DNA from: Lachnospiraceae bacterium UBA7054
Lineage (GTDB): Bacteria > Bacillota > Clostridia > Lachnospirales > Lachnospiraceae
Assembly: GCA_002492725.1 (NCBI GenBank)
Contig: DLAF01000062.1
Span: forward strand, 1-59,643
Length of the DNA stretch: 59,643 bases
Direction of reading: 5' to 3'
A program made the translations under genes and the position numbers. The first letter of the stretch is position 1, and the number at the start of each line of letters is the position of its first letter. Shown here one piece after another: positions 17,216 through 25,024 of the stretch. Under the pieces are notes generated by a model, which was not told where the DNA came from, did not search any database, and saw only the letters and a program-made list of their open reading frames with translations.

Positions 17216-17758
17216 TCACGATTGATAGGATAACAATTCTTCCACAGGCTTTCTCCGTGGAGCGACAGGCGTTTCATCGGGGTAACCGATCGGAATCAGC
17301 GCTACCAGTTCTCTGTCTTCGGGAAGCTGTAAGAGAGATTCCGCAGGTTCCTGATCATAGAGACCAAGAATGACGGAACCAAGCCCTTTTTCATAGGCCG
17401 CAAGACAAAAACTCTGCGATGCGATACCGGCATCGTACATCTGCCAGCCGTCGCCCTTGGGAGTACTGAAAGAGCCGTCGCGTTCAAAGCCGCTGCGGTT
17501 TTTGATGATGGTGACCGCAATCAGCACGGGAGCTGACGAAATAATATCGCCGTTGGGGGGATACAGAGAAGAACACTCTCTGGCAATCTTTTCTTTCAGT
17601 GCGCCCTCCACCGCGATATAGCGGGTGATCTGCGTGTGCTTCCAGCTTGGAGAGTAGGAAGCGGTCTCAACAAGCTCGGCAATGAGCTCGTGGGAGACGG
17701 GATCGGCTTTAAACTTACGGATGCTTCTGCGGCCGAGAATACAGTCTTTAGCAGTCAT
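17216..17758 (-). CDS. nitroreductase family protein
   Basis: An FMN-dependent NAD(P)H oxidoreductase of the nitroreductase superfamily; the natural substrate cannot be told from sequence. The 180-residue product is slightly short but complete. It shows GRRSIRKFKADPVSHELI, the ASYSPSWKHTQ segment matching the usual APSAxNxQ flavin loop, and GLGSVILGLYDQEP near the flavin site, with IPIGYPDE at the end. AAGGAGG precedes the ATG. It has its own promoter at 17814-17842 and a terminator directly after the stop. Confidence 0.9.
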   Translation of the reverse strand: MTAKDCILGRRSIRKFKADPVSHELIAELVETASYSPSWKHTQITRYIAVEGALKEKIARECSSLYPPNGDIISSAPVLIAVTIIKNRSGFERDGSFSTPKGDGWQMYDAGIASQSFCLAAYEKGLGSVILGLYDQEPAESLLQLPEDRELVALIPIGYPDETPVAPRRKPVEELLSYQS

Positions 17759-17813
17759 ACGAAAACCTCCTTATCATGTGGGACGGTTACGGTCGTTTTC
17801 CTATATTTTGTAT

Positions 17814-17842
17814 ATCATAGCACAAAGGCGGAGGGGTTGCAA
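17814..17842 (-). promoter_or_regulatory. promoter of the nitroreductase gene (possibly also pyrBI)
   Basis: On the minus strand, TTGCAA (17842-17837) and TATGAT (17819-17814) are separated by 17 bp. The start near 17807 gives a leader of about 50 nt ending in AAGGAGG. If the terminator at 17177-17211 is leaky, this is also the pyrB-pyrI promoter. Confidence 0.75.
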
Positions 17843-17891
17843 GGGGATTTCCGGAGGGCGGGGCACAAATTGTAACGAGGCCAAGTGAAGC

Positions 17892-17920
17892 TTGTGAAAT
17901 GGGGTGTTTTATGCTATAGT
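17892..17920 (+). promoter_or_regulatory. promoter of the PH-domain protein gene
   Basis: TTGTGA (17892-17897), 17 bp, TATAGT (17915-17920). A start near 17927 gives a leader of about 35 nt with AAGGAG before the ATG at 17962. Confidence 0.65.
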
Positions 17921-17961
17921 AAACGAGGAGAATTTATAAATAAAAAGGGAAGGAGACCGAC

Positions 17962-18375
17962 ATGGAAGAGAGACAGGAAGATATGAGGGAAGACCAGGCG
18001 GCGGATACAGGAGAGCAGTATGTGGAGCGCAAGCGATGGCTCTTTTTCGGTTTGCCCTTTACCTTTACCAAATATACGATTAATGAGAAGGTGATCACGG
18101 TAGACAGAGGATTGTTAAACACAACAGAAAACGACTGTTATTTATATAAAGTACAGGATGTGGAGTTGAAGACCAGTCTGGCGGAGCGCATCTTCGGGCT
18201 GGGCACCGTGGCCTGTTACACCGGGGACAATACGCATCCCCAGCTCTTTTTGGAACATATCAAACATGCAAAAGAAATCAAGGACTATATCCTGCACACG
18301 TCGGAGGAGGCCAGGAGAAAACGGCGCACGCTCAATACTCTGAATATTGACGCTGAAGATATTGACGCCGATTGA
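17962..18375 (+). CDS. bacterial PH-domain protein (bPH2/YdbS-like)
   Basis: A 137-residue protein without transmembrane segments. After an acidic N-terminus of about 22 residues, the segment FTKYTINEKVITVDRGLLNT and VQDVELKTSLAERIFGLG match the bacterial pleckstrin-homology-like (bPH2) domain, where a membrane-protein partner is usual. Here the domain stands alone. The C-terminus is charged (EEARRKRRT) and ends in an acidic tail. The function is unknown. The gene is monocistronic, with its own promoter, and converges on the next gene with a 10-bp gap. Confidence 0.75.
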   Translation: MEERQEDMREDQAADTGEQYVERKRWLFFGLPFTFTKYTINEKVITVDRGLLNTTENDCYLYKVQDVELKTSLAERIFGLGTVACYTGDNTHPQLFLEHIKHAKEIKDYILHTSEEARRKRRTLNTLNIDAEDIDAD

Positions 18376-18385
18376 GGATCATAAT

Positions 18386-18799
18386 TCAGTCGGGGCGCAG
18401 TGTTTCATCATTTTCGCGCAGGAGTCTTTCATAGAGCAGTCCGGTCAGAAACCAGAAGGGTGCGTAGTCTAGGCGAACCACTTTCTTAAGGTTCCAACGG
18501 GCGCGCTCGTAATTCCAGGGACAGATGTGGCGGCGGCTCAGCCATATGCCGGTGATAAATTCCCCTGCGTAGATCAACGTGGTATATACGAGGCCGCGCA
18601 GCCATACGGAACGGTTTTTTAAGAGGCGGCAGATGGGGGAAAAGAAGGCCATCAGGCCGTAAATCGGAAACATCCAGACGGAGGTAACCCCGGACAGCCT
18701 TAAGTCACGCCTGCGGAAGGCGCCAAAGGCCGTGAAGATGATTTCCAAAAACCATCCGAGAAGGCCACAGTGAATGAAGTTGTGCAAAAATTTTTTCAT
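18386..18799 (-). CDS. CmpB-like membrane protein (putative ABC-transporter type IV family)
   Basis: A 137-residue hydrophobic protein with about four membrane segments. The order FIHCGLLGWFLEIIFTAF, the FPIYGLMAF segment, AGEFITGIWL and a CPWNYERARWN motif followed by LDYAPFWFLTGLLYE resembles the CmpB family (annotated as putative ABC-transporter type IV), which is widespread in Clostridia. It has no adjacent ATPase and no proven function. It is convergent with the PH-domain gene. Confidence 0.65.
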   Translation of the reverse strand: MKKFLHNFIHCGLLGWFLEIIFTAFGAFRRRDLRLSGVTSVWMFPIYGLMAFFSPICRLLKNRSVWLRGLVYTTLIYAGEFITGIWLSRRHICPWNYERARWNLKKVVRLDYAPFWFLTGLLYERLLRENDETLRPD

Positions 18800-18860
18800 A
18801 GATACAGTCTAACCTGTTTTCGGGTTGCTTATACATAAGACAGAAGGAAGGTGAGGAGCC

Positions 18861-20192
18861 GTGAATTATCGGGAAGCCATGCAGTATATAGAGGAATTGC
18901 GGCCCCTCGGCAGCGTCATGGGTCTGGAGACGATGCGGCAGTTGTGTGCCCGCCTGGGTGATCCGCAGGAGAAACTGAAATTTGTACATATCGCCGGCAC
19001 CAACGGCAAGGGATCAACCCTTGCCTATGTTTCCACAGTGATGCAGACGGCGGGATATCGTGTGGGCAGATACCTTTCCCCCACGGTACGGGAGTACAGG
19101 GAGCGTTTCCAGATAGACGGCAGAACGATCACGCAGTCGGGTCTGTGTAAATATCTGGAGCCGGTAAAGCAGGCGGCGGAGGCTATGGCATTGGAGGGGT
19201 TTGCCCATCCCACCCTCTTTGAGGTGGAGACGGCGGTGGCCTTTCTCTGGTTTCAGGACAAGGCCTGTGATCTGGTGGTTTTAGAGACGGGACTTGGCGG
19301 AGCTTTGGATGCTACCAATGTGGTAAACAACACGCTGGTGGCAGTCTTTTCCTCGATCAGTATGGATCATATGGAGATTCTTGGCGAGACTTTGGAAGAG
19401 ATTGCGGGGGTCAAAGCGGGAATCATAAAAAACAAGTGTTATGTAATATCGGTAAAGCAGATGCCGGAAGTTATGAAGGTCTTGCGGCAGGAAGCGCTTC
19501 TTAAGAAGGGAAAGTTTCTGACGGCGGATGTGACACGGGCAAAACAGATCAGGTATGGCGTGACAAAGCAGAGCTTTTCCTATGACCGTTATAAGAATCT
19601 GGAGATCTCCTTGGTGGGCCGGTTTCAGATCGAAAACGCGGTACTGGCAGTTGAGACGGTCATGGCGTTGACAAGATGCGGGTTTCCGGTGACGGAAGAA
19701 AAACTGCGGCAGGGAATGTTTGCCGCCAGATGGCCGGGACGCTTTGACGTGATCGCGAAGAGACCGCTTGTGATCGCTGACGGGGCCCACAATGAGGATG
19801 CCGCGAAAAAATTGGCGGAAAGTATCCGTTTTTATTTTACAAACAGGAAAATTATTTATATAATAGGAATGCTACGGGACAAAGAGTACGACAAGGTGAT
19901 TCGCGCTACCTTTTCTCTGGCGTCCCATATCATCACTGTGACACCGCCGATCAAAGAGCGGGCGCTCACGGCTTTGGAGCTTGCGGAAACCGCCCGGGAA
20001 TATCACAGCGCCGTGACGGCAGCGGACAGTGTTCAGGAGGCTGTGGAAATTGCTTATCTTCTTGTGGGAAAGGATAAGGAGGCTGTGATCGTTGCCTTCG
20101 GTTCCCTTTCCTATCTGGGAGAATTGATGGATACGGTAGATCACAGAGATACGATCAGGAGAGACGATCATGGTAGATCAGATAAAGATTAA
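18861..20192 (+). CDS. folC: bifunctional folylpolyglutamate synthase/dihydrofolate synthase
   Basis: Adds glutamate to dihydropteroate and extends the polyglutamate tail of folates. The 443-residue protein has the Mur-ligase-type P-loop HIAGTNGKGSTLAYVS near 47, the LSPTVREYRERFQIDG segment, FEVETAVAFLWF, and ETGLGGALDATNVV with the metal-binding loop. The C-terminal domain carries VIADGAHNEDAAKKL. The start is a GTG at 18861 with GAGGAG upstream; no ATG alternative fits. Its end overlaps folE by 23 bp. It heads a four-gene folate cluster. Confidence 0.95.
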   Translation: MNYREAMQYIEELRPLGSVMGLETMRQLCARLGDPQEKLKFVHIAGTNGKGSTLAYVSTVMQTAGYRVGRYLSPTVREYRERFQIDGRTITQSGLCKYLEPVKQAAEAMALEGFAHPTLFEVETAVAFLWFQDKACDLVVLETGLGGALDATNVVNNTLVAVFSSISMDHMEILGETLEEIAGVKAGIIKNKCYVISVKQMPEVMKVLRQEALLKKGKFLTADVTRAKQIRYGVTKQSFSYDRYKNLEISLVGRFQIENAVLAVETVMALTRCGFPVTEEKLRQGMFAARWPGRFDVIAKRPLVIADGAHNEDAAKKLAESIRFYFTNRKIIYIIGMLRDKEYDKVIRATFSLASHIITVTPPIKERALTALELAETAREYHSAVTAADSVQEAVEIAYLLVGKDKEAVIVAFGSLSYLGELMDTVDHRDTIRRDDHGRSDKD

Positions 20193-20754
20193 GGAAGCAA
20201 TCAGACTGCTTCTTGAAGGTATCGGCGAAGATACGGAAAGGGAGGGACTTAAGGAAACGCCGGACAGGATCGCCCGTATGTATGGAGAGATTTTTGCCGG
20301 GATGGAAGAGGACGCGGCAGTGCATTTATCCAAGACCTTTGCCGTTAAGAGCAATGAGATCGTGCTGGTAAAAGATATCACCTTTTATTCTATGTGTGAA
20401 CATCACCTCATGCCTTTTTACGGGAAGGCGCATATCGCCTATCTGCCGAATGGCAGAGTGGTGGGCTTAAGCAAACTGGCAAGAACCGTGGAAGTGTATG
20501 CCAGAAGGCCACAGATTCAGGAACAGATGACAATACAGATCGTGGAGGCTGTCATGGAGCACTTAAAGCCGCAGGGCGTGATGGTGATGCTGGAAGCGGA
20601 GCATACCTGTATGACCATGCGTGGAGTGGAGAAACCGGGAAGCCGGACCGTAACGGTGGCTTCCAGAGGCTGTTTCCAGACAGACCCCGGGTGGCAGGAG
20701 CTGTTCTTTCAGATGCTGGGGAAGGGAAAATATAATCAGGATTTAATACAATAA
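20170..20754 (+). CDS. folE: GTP cyclohydrolase I
   Basis: Opens GTP to 7,8-dihydroneopterin triphosphate, the first step of folate synthesis. The 194-residue protein shows GLKETPDRIARMY, the zinc ligand segment FYSMCEHHLMPFYGKAHIAY, GLSKLARTVEVYARRPQIQE, and the third zinc ligand in EAEHTCMTMRGV. All zinc-binding residues expected of the FolE1 type are present. Translation is probably coupled to folC through the 23-bp overlap. Confidence 0.97.
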   Translation: MVDQIKIKEAIRLLLEGIGEDTEREGLKETPDRIARMYGEIFAGMEEDAAVHLSKTFAVKSNEIVLVKDITFYSMCEHHLMPFYGKAHIAYLPNGRVVGLSKLARTVEVYARRPQIQEQMTIQIVEAVMEHLKPQGVMVMLEAEHTCMTMRGVEKPGSRTVTVASRGCFQTDPGWQELFFQMLGKGKYNQDLIQ

Positions 20755-20802
20755 AATCCTGTGGATAAACAGTCATATCATAAAAACACGGAGGGATGCA
20801 AA

Positions 20803-21618
20803 ATGAGGATTGGACAGAGGGATTTTAGGCCGAAGGGACACACTTATGTGATGGGAATACTAAACATAACACCTGATTCTTTTTCAGACGGCGGAAAATT
20901 TAATGAGCTGGATCAGGCATTATATCACGTAGAACAGATGATAACGGATGGTATGGATATCGTGGATGTGGGCGGGGAATCGACCAGGCCCGGCTACACC
21001 GTAGTTCCTGAGGAAGAAGAGATCAGCAGAGTGGTTCCTGTGATCGAAGCTATCAAATCCAGATTTAATGTCCCAATCTCTCTGGATACCTGTAAATCCG
21101 CGGTAGCGAAAGCCGGCATTGCTGCAGGTGCGGATATGATCAATGATATCTGGGGCCTGAAGTATGATGATAAGATGGCACAGGTGATCGCGGAATCGGG
21201 GCTTCCCTGCTGTTTGGGGCACAATCGGAAAGAGGCAAGATACACGAATCTGATCGAGGAAATTCTCTGGGATTTGGAAGCTTCTTTGGAGACGGCCAGG
21301 AACGCCGGCATTGCCTATGACAGGATCATTCTGGATCCGGGCATTGGTTATGGCAAGAGTTATGAGAACAATCTGGAGATCATAGATCACCTGCAGAATT
21401 TTCATTCGCTGGGATCGCCGCTGCTTTTGGGGGCAAGCCGTAAGTCCGTGATTGGTATGGGGCTTGATCTGCCGGTGACGGAGCGCGTGGAGGGAACGAT
21501 CGTGACTACCGTATACGGTGTGCAGCAGGGCGTTATGTTTGTCCGGGTGCATGATGTGAAGGAGAATGTACGCGCCGTCAAGATGACGGAGGCGATTCGC
21601 GACGCGTATAAAAATTGA
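20803..21618 (+). CDS. folP: dihydropteroate synthase
   Basis: Condenses p-aminobenzoate with 6-hydroxymethyl-dihydropterin pyrophosphate; the sulfonamide target. The 271-residue protein has the classic signatures MGILNITPDSFSDGGK and DVGGESTRPG, then DTCKSAVAKAGIAAGADMIND and a C-terminal RVHDVKENVRAVKM. The ATG at 20803 has GGAGGG at 20790-20795; a GTG at 20761 is in frame but would add 14 unrelated residues. It lies 48 bp after folE. Confidence 0.96.
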   Translation: MRIGQRDFRPKGHTYVMGILNITPDSFSDGGKFNELDQALYHVEQMITDGMDIVDVGGESTRPGYTVVPEEEEISRVVPVIEAIKSRFNVPISLDTCKSAVAKAGIAAGADMINDIWGLKYDDKMAQVIAESGLPCCLGHNRKEARYTNLIEEILWDLEASLETARNAGIAYDRIILDPGIGYGKSYENNLEIIDHLQNFHSLGSPLLLGASRKSVIGMGLDLPVTERVEGTIVTTVYGVQQGVMFVRVHDVKENVRAVKMTEAIRDAYKN

Positions 21619-21742
21619 TGATTCCGGCAGGACAAATGAGGATTGCCCGGTGGCGCGCGGAGTTTGCAAAGCAGTAGGGATGGGAAATACCGCAAATAGA
21701 TAACGGGAGATATTGTATAACGAAAGCGACGGGAGAAAAAAG

Positions 21743-22591
21743 ATGGATCAGATCATCATAAGCGATCTGCAGGTTTACGCACATCACGGCGTGTATCAGC
21801 AGGAGACGGAAAAGGGACAGAATTTTCTGGTCAGTGTAACGCTTGAGACGGACACCAGGGCGGCGGGTATGACGGATGACCTGGGACTTTCGACAAATTA
21901 CGGTGTGGTCTGCAGATTCTTGAACGCTTTTCTCACCGAACACACTTTTAAGCTGCTCGAGACGGCGGCGGAGAAGACGGCGGAAGCGCTGCTCCTGCAA
22001 TTTCCCCGTGTGAGAGCGGTCGATTTGGAAATCAAGAAGCCGGAGGCACCGATCCCCCTTCCGTTTGGGATGGTCTCCGTAAAGATTTGGCGGGGATGGC
22101 GGCGCGCCTATATAGCCTGCGGTTCCAACATCGGAGACAGAAAGGGCCATCTGGATGCAGCGGTGGCGGCGCTTCGGGAAGACAGGCAGTGCAGGGTGAT
22201 CCGGGTATCGGACTGGATCGCGACGACGCCCTACGGCGGTGTGGCACAGGCAGATTACCTAAATGGGGTGATTGCGATTGACACGCTTTATCCTCCTGAG
22301 GTATTGCTTTCCAGACTGCAGGAGATAGAGCGCGCGGAGGCCAGAGAGCGCAAGGAGCGCTGGGGGCCGCGGACGCTTGATTTGGATATTCTTTTGTACG
22401 AGGGCGTTGTGATGGAGGAGGAAAAGCTGACCATTCCCCACCGCGATATGAAAAACCGTGATTTTGTGCTGCGGCCTCTGGCGCAGATCGCTCCGTATGA
22501 AAGGCATCCCGTGTTGGGAAGATCGATTTTAGAGCTTTTGGAGGAAGTGGAACAAAACGGAGAAAAACACGTGTTATCAAATAATGATTAG
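21743..22591 (+). CDS. bifunctional dihydroneopterin aldolase/6-hydroxymethyl-dihydropterin pyrophosphokinase (FolB-FolK fusion)
   Basis: Residues 1-118 are a FolB domain (IISDLQVYAHHGVYQQE, LSTNYGVVCRFLN, FPRVRAVDLEIKKPEAPI). Residues about 122-282 are a FolK domain (AYIACGSNIGDRKGHL, RWGPRTLDLDILLYEG, IPHRDMKNRDFVLRPLAQI). The two act in sequence, so the fusion joins neighbouring steps; such fusions are known elsewhere. The ATG at 21743 with GGGAG 7 nt upstream gives the standard FolB start. The cluster then holds folC, folE, folP and folB/folK but no dihydrofolate reductase. Confidence 0.95.
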   Translation: MDQIIISDLQVYAHHGVYQQETEKGQNFLVSVTLETDTRAAGMTDDLGLSTNYGVVCRFLNAFLTEHTFKLLETAAEKTAEALLLQFPRVRAVDLEIKKPEAPIPLPFGMVSVKIWRGWRRAYIACGSNIGDRKGHLDAAVAALREDRQCRVIRVSDWIATTPYGGVAQADYLNGVIAIDTLYPPEVLLSRLQEIERAEARERKERWGPRTLDLDILLYEGVVMEEEKLTIPHRDMKNRDFVLRPLAQIAPYERHPVLGRSILELLEEVEQNGEKHVLSNND

Positions 22592-22620
22592 CTATAGTGA
22601 TGAAGAAACATAGGATAAAG

Positions 22621-22653
22621 AAAAGGCTCGGAATGTTCCGGGCCTTTTCTTTT
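22621..22653 (+). terminator. terminator of the folate cluster
   Basis: A 13-bp stem with one G-U pair (22621-22633 with 22636-22648) and a 2-nt apex, followed by CTTTTG. It lies 30 bp after the folB-folK stop and before the convergent DUF5050-like gene. Confidence 0.88.
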
Positions 22654-22683
22654 GTTTCCAAACGGATTTTTACATCACGCCTG

Positions 22684-23724
22684 TTATTCTGTCATATTAG
22701 CGAGCGCCGCCGCTCTGGCGGCATCAAAGGTGGTCACGTTGACGGGGCCGGAGGTGTAAGTCCGATAAACGGGAACACTCTCGTTGAAGGTGTTAAAGTA
22801 CACATATTGTGAGGTGATATTGATGTTTTGGTAGATGCCTTCACGCACAAGCTCCTGGGAACTGCCGTCTACCCGCATTCGTTTGAGGGCGGGCGCATCC
22901 GCCGAACTCACCTGATAGTAGATGTAGTTGTCATAGACATTGAACATATCCAGCCGCTCGTTGGTTAGCACTTCCACCACCTTATCGTTTAAGTTGTAAC
23001 GGCAGAGGCGGTAGTTTTCCGAAATGTCCATATAGTATACGTAATTTCCCTGCACGATGGGATTCCAGAGATCTCCCTGCCAGACGACCGAGGAGCGGTC
23101 GGTGCGCACATCGAGGGCGTGCAGATAATGGTCTCCCGATTGGCCGTTATAGTAGATCCTGCCGTTTGCAAAGCAGTTGGGGTTGATGATCTCGTCGGCA
23201 ACGGTCTTTTGATCTGTCTTGTCGATCTTGATCTTATCAAGGCTGGTGCCGTTTTGACTGCTGTAGGTTTCATAGTAGAGATAGTTGCCGCAAAGCTGCA
23301 TTGTGACAATATTCAGGCGTCCAAGTCCGGCAGTATTCTTACCGTTTTTTTTGCTCCGGTAGATGCCGGCAGTCTGGCCCATATAGCCGAGGCCGCTGCC
23401 GTTTTGGCTGCTGCTGGTCATATAGTAGTAGAGGTAGTCTCCCGCTGCATTGATGGAAGAAACCGAGTTGCCGCTCAATTTCTTCATATCGGTCTCATCC
23501 GGATTCATGGAGTAGAGCGCGTTGTTGTCATAAGCATTGGCAAAATAAACGCGGCCATCCGATTCACAGAAATATCCGCCGTTATTCAAATTGCCGGGGG
23601 TGTTTCCCACCGTATCGGGATCGTTTTCCGGGATGCGTCCGGTGAATAACACACACAGGATCAGCACAATTATAATAACAAGTGCTATTATTATGGCCAG
23701 AATATTTTTTGCTTTGCTTGTCAT
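22684..23724 (-). CDS. membrane-anchored extracellular protein with DUF5050-like repeats
   Basis: A 346-residue protein with a single N-terminal signal anchor (ILAIIIALVIIIVLILCVLF, residues about 7-27) and a large external domain. The external part consists of repeats in which a Tyr-rich strand such as YLYYYMTS, YLYYETYS, RIYYNGQ, YVYYMDIS and YIYYQVSS recurs about every 45 residues. This is typical of the DUF5050 beta-propeller-like domain. The start at 23724 has GGGAGGA upstream; the longer reading from 23799 lacks a site and delays the anchor. The function is unknown; family members are thought to be surface proteins. Confidence 0.8.
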   Translation of the reverse strand: MTSKAKNILAIIIALVIIIVLILCVLFTGRIPENDPDTVGNTPGNLNNGGYFCESDGRVYFANAYDNNALYSMNPDETDMKKLSGNSVSSINAAGDYLYYYMTSSSQNGSGLGYMGQTAGIYRSKKNGKNTAGLGRLNIVTMQLCGNYLYYETYSSQNGTSLDKIKIDKTDQKTVADEIINPNCFANGRIYYNGQSGDHYLHALDVRTDRSSVVWQGDLWNPIVQGNYVYYMDISENYRLCRYNLNDKVVEVLTNERLDMFNVYDNYIYYQVSSADAPALKRMRVDGSSQELVREGIYQNINITSQYVYFNTFNESVPVYRTYTSGPVNVTTFDAARAAALANMTE

Positions 23725-23764
23725 TGGTCTTCCTCCCCCATAACTCCTGTTCTTTCTTACTATT

Positions 23765-23793
23765 ATTATATCGACAATCCGACTTGCTATCAA
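23765..23793 (-). promoter_or_regulatory. promoter of the DUF5050-like gene
   Basis: On the minus strand, TTGATA (23793-23788), 17 bp, TATAAT (23770-23765). Its -35 overlaps the -35 of the divergent pheA promoter by two bases, so the two promoters probably compete. Confidence 0.75.
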
Positions 23794-23812
23794 GAGCAAA
23801 TTGGGGTAAACT
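23784..23812 (+). promoter_or_regulatory. promoter of the pheA-to-maf run
   Basis: TTGCTA (23784-23789), 17 bp, TAAACT (23807-23812), a moderate match to consensus. It overlaps the divergent promoter at 23765-23793. Confidence 0.5.
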
Positions 23813-23847
23813 TAGGGAGGTAACAAAGTTGAAAGGATGCAGGGAAT

Positions 23848-24975
23848 ATGGATTTACTTCAATTGCGGGAAAAGCTGGATCAGATTGACGAAAAGATCGT
23901 GGCGCTCTACGAGGAGCGTATGGAGATATCTTCTCAGGTAGCCGACTATAAGATCGAGACGGGGAAAAAGGTGCTTGACAAGGCAAGAGAGATGGAAAAA
24001 CTTGCGAGGGTGCGCGCTCTTACGCACAATGCCTTTAATGCGCATGGCGTGCAGGAGCTTTTCGAGCAGATCATGTCCATGAGCAGAAAGCTCCAGTATA
24101 ATAAGCTGGTGGAGGCAGGTGCTCTCGGCCGTCTTCCCTTCATTGCCGTGGACAGGCTGGAGACAGAGCAGGCCAGGGTGGTCTTTCAGGGAGCGGAAGG
24201 CGCCTACTCTCATTTGGCGATGCAGCGCTATTTTGGGGAGCAGATCAAGAGCTTTCATGTGGAAACTTTTCGGGATGCCATGACGGCAATCGAGGAGGGA
24301 AGCGCGGATTTTGCGGTGCTGCCGATAGAGAATTCGACGGCAGGTATTGTGAGTGAGATCTACGACCTTTTGGTGGAGTTTGAAAATTATATTGTGGGAG
24401 AGCAGATCATAAAGATAGAACACTGTCTGTTGGGACTTCCGGGATCCGATATCTCGCAGATTAAGACGGTGTACTCTCATCCGCAGTCGCTGATGCAGAG
24501 TGCGAGATTTCTCGCAGTACATGAGGACTGGAAACAGATCAGCCTGAAAAACAATGCCTTTGCGGCCGAAAAGGTCAGCAGAGAGGGAGATAAGACCCAG
24601 GCGGCCATCGCGGGGGAGCAGGCTGCGAAGGCTTACGGTCTTAAGATCCTAAAACGGGGGGTGAACCAGGCGGAGAATAATTCCACCCGCTTTATCATCG
24701 TGACCAATCAGAAGATATTTCGTAAGGATGCGAAAAAGATCAGCATCTGCCTGGAGGTGCCCCATGAGAGCGGTTCCCTCTACCACATATTGTCCCATTT
24801 CATCTATAATAACCTGAATATGACAAAAATTGAGAGCCGCCCGATTGAGGAACGGGACTGGGAGTATCGTTTTTTTATCGACTTCGACGGAAATTTTGCG
24901 GACGGCGCTGTGAAGAATGCATTAAGAGGCCTGCGCGACGAGGCGCGGAATATGAGAATTTTGGGAAACTATTAA
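23848..24975 (+). CDS. pheA: bifunctional chorismate mutase/prephenate dehydratase
   Basis: Makes phenylpyruvate from chorismate in phenylalanine synthesis. Residues 1-90 are an AroQ-type chorismate mutase (LREKLDQIDEKIVALYEERM). Residues about 110-290 are prephenate dehydratase, with GAEGAYSHLAMQRYFG, LPIENSTAGIVSEIYDLL and NNSTRFIIV containing the catalytic Thr-Arg. The C-terminal ACT domain has the ESRPIEERDWEYRFFIDF motif used for phenylalanine feedback. The 375-residue length is standard. It starts a plus-strand run of six genes with short gaps. Confidence 0.96.
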   Translation: MDLLQLREKLDQIDEKIVALYEERMEISSQVADYKIETGKKVLDKAREMEKLARVRALTHNAFNAHGVQELFEQIMSMSRKLQYNKLVEAGALGRLPFIAVDRLETEQARVVFQGAEGAYSHLAMQRYFGEQIKSFHVETFRDAMTAIEEGSADFAVLPIENSTAGIVSEIYDLLVEFENYIVGEQIIKIEHCLLGLPGSDISQIKTVYSHPQSLMQSARFLAVHEDWKQISLKNNAFAAEKVSREGDKTQAAIAGEQAAKAYGLKILKRGVNQAENNSTRFIIVTNQKIFRKDAKKISICLEVPHESGSLYHILSHFIYNNLNMTKIESRPIEERDWEYRFFIDFDGNFADGAVKNALRGLRDEARNMRILGNY

Positions 24976-25024
24976 GGCGTGAAATCCGGCATTCTTGGAA
25001 TTGACTGATGGAGGCAGTATACCG

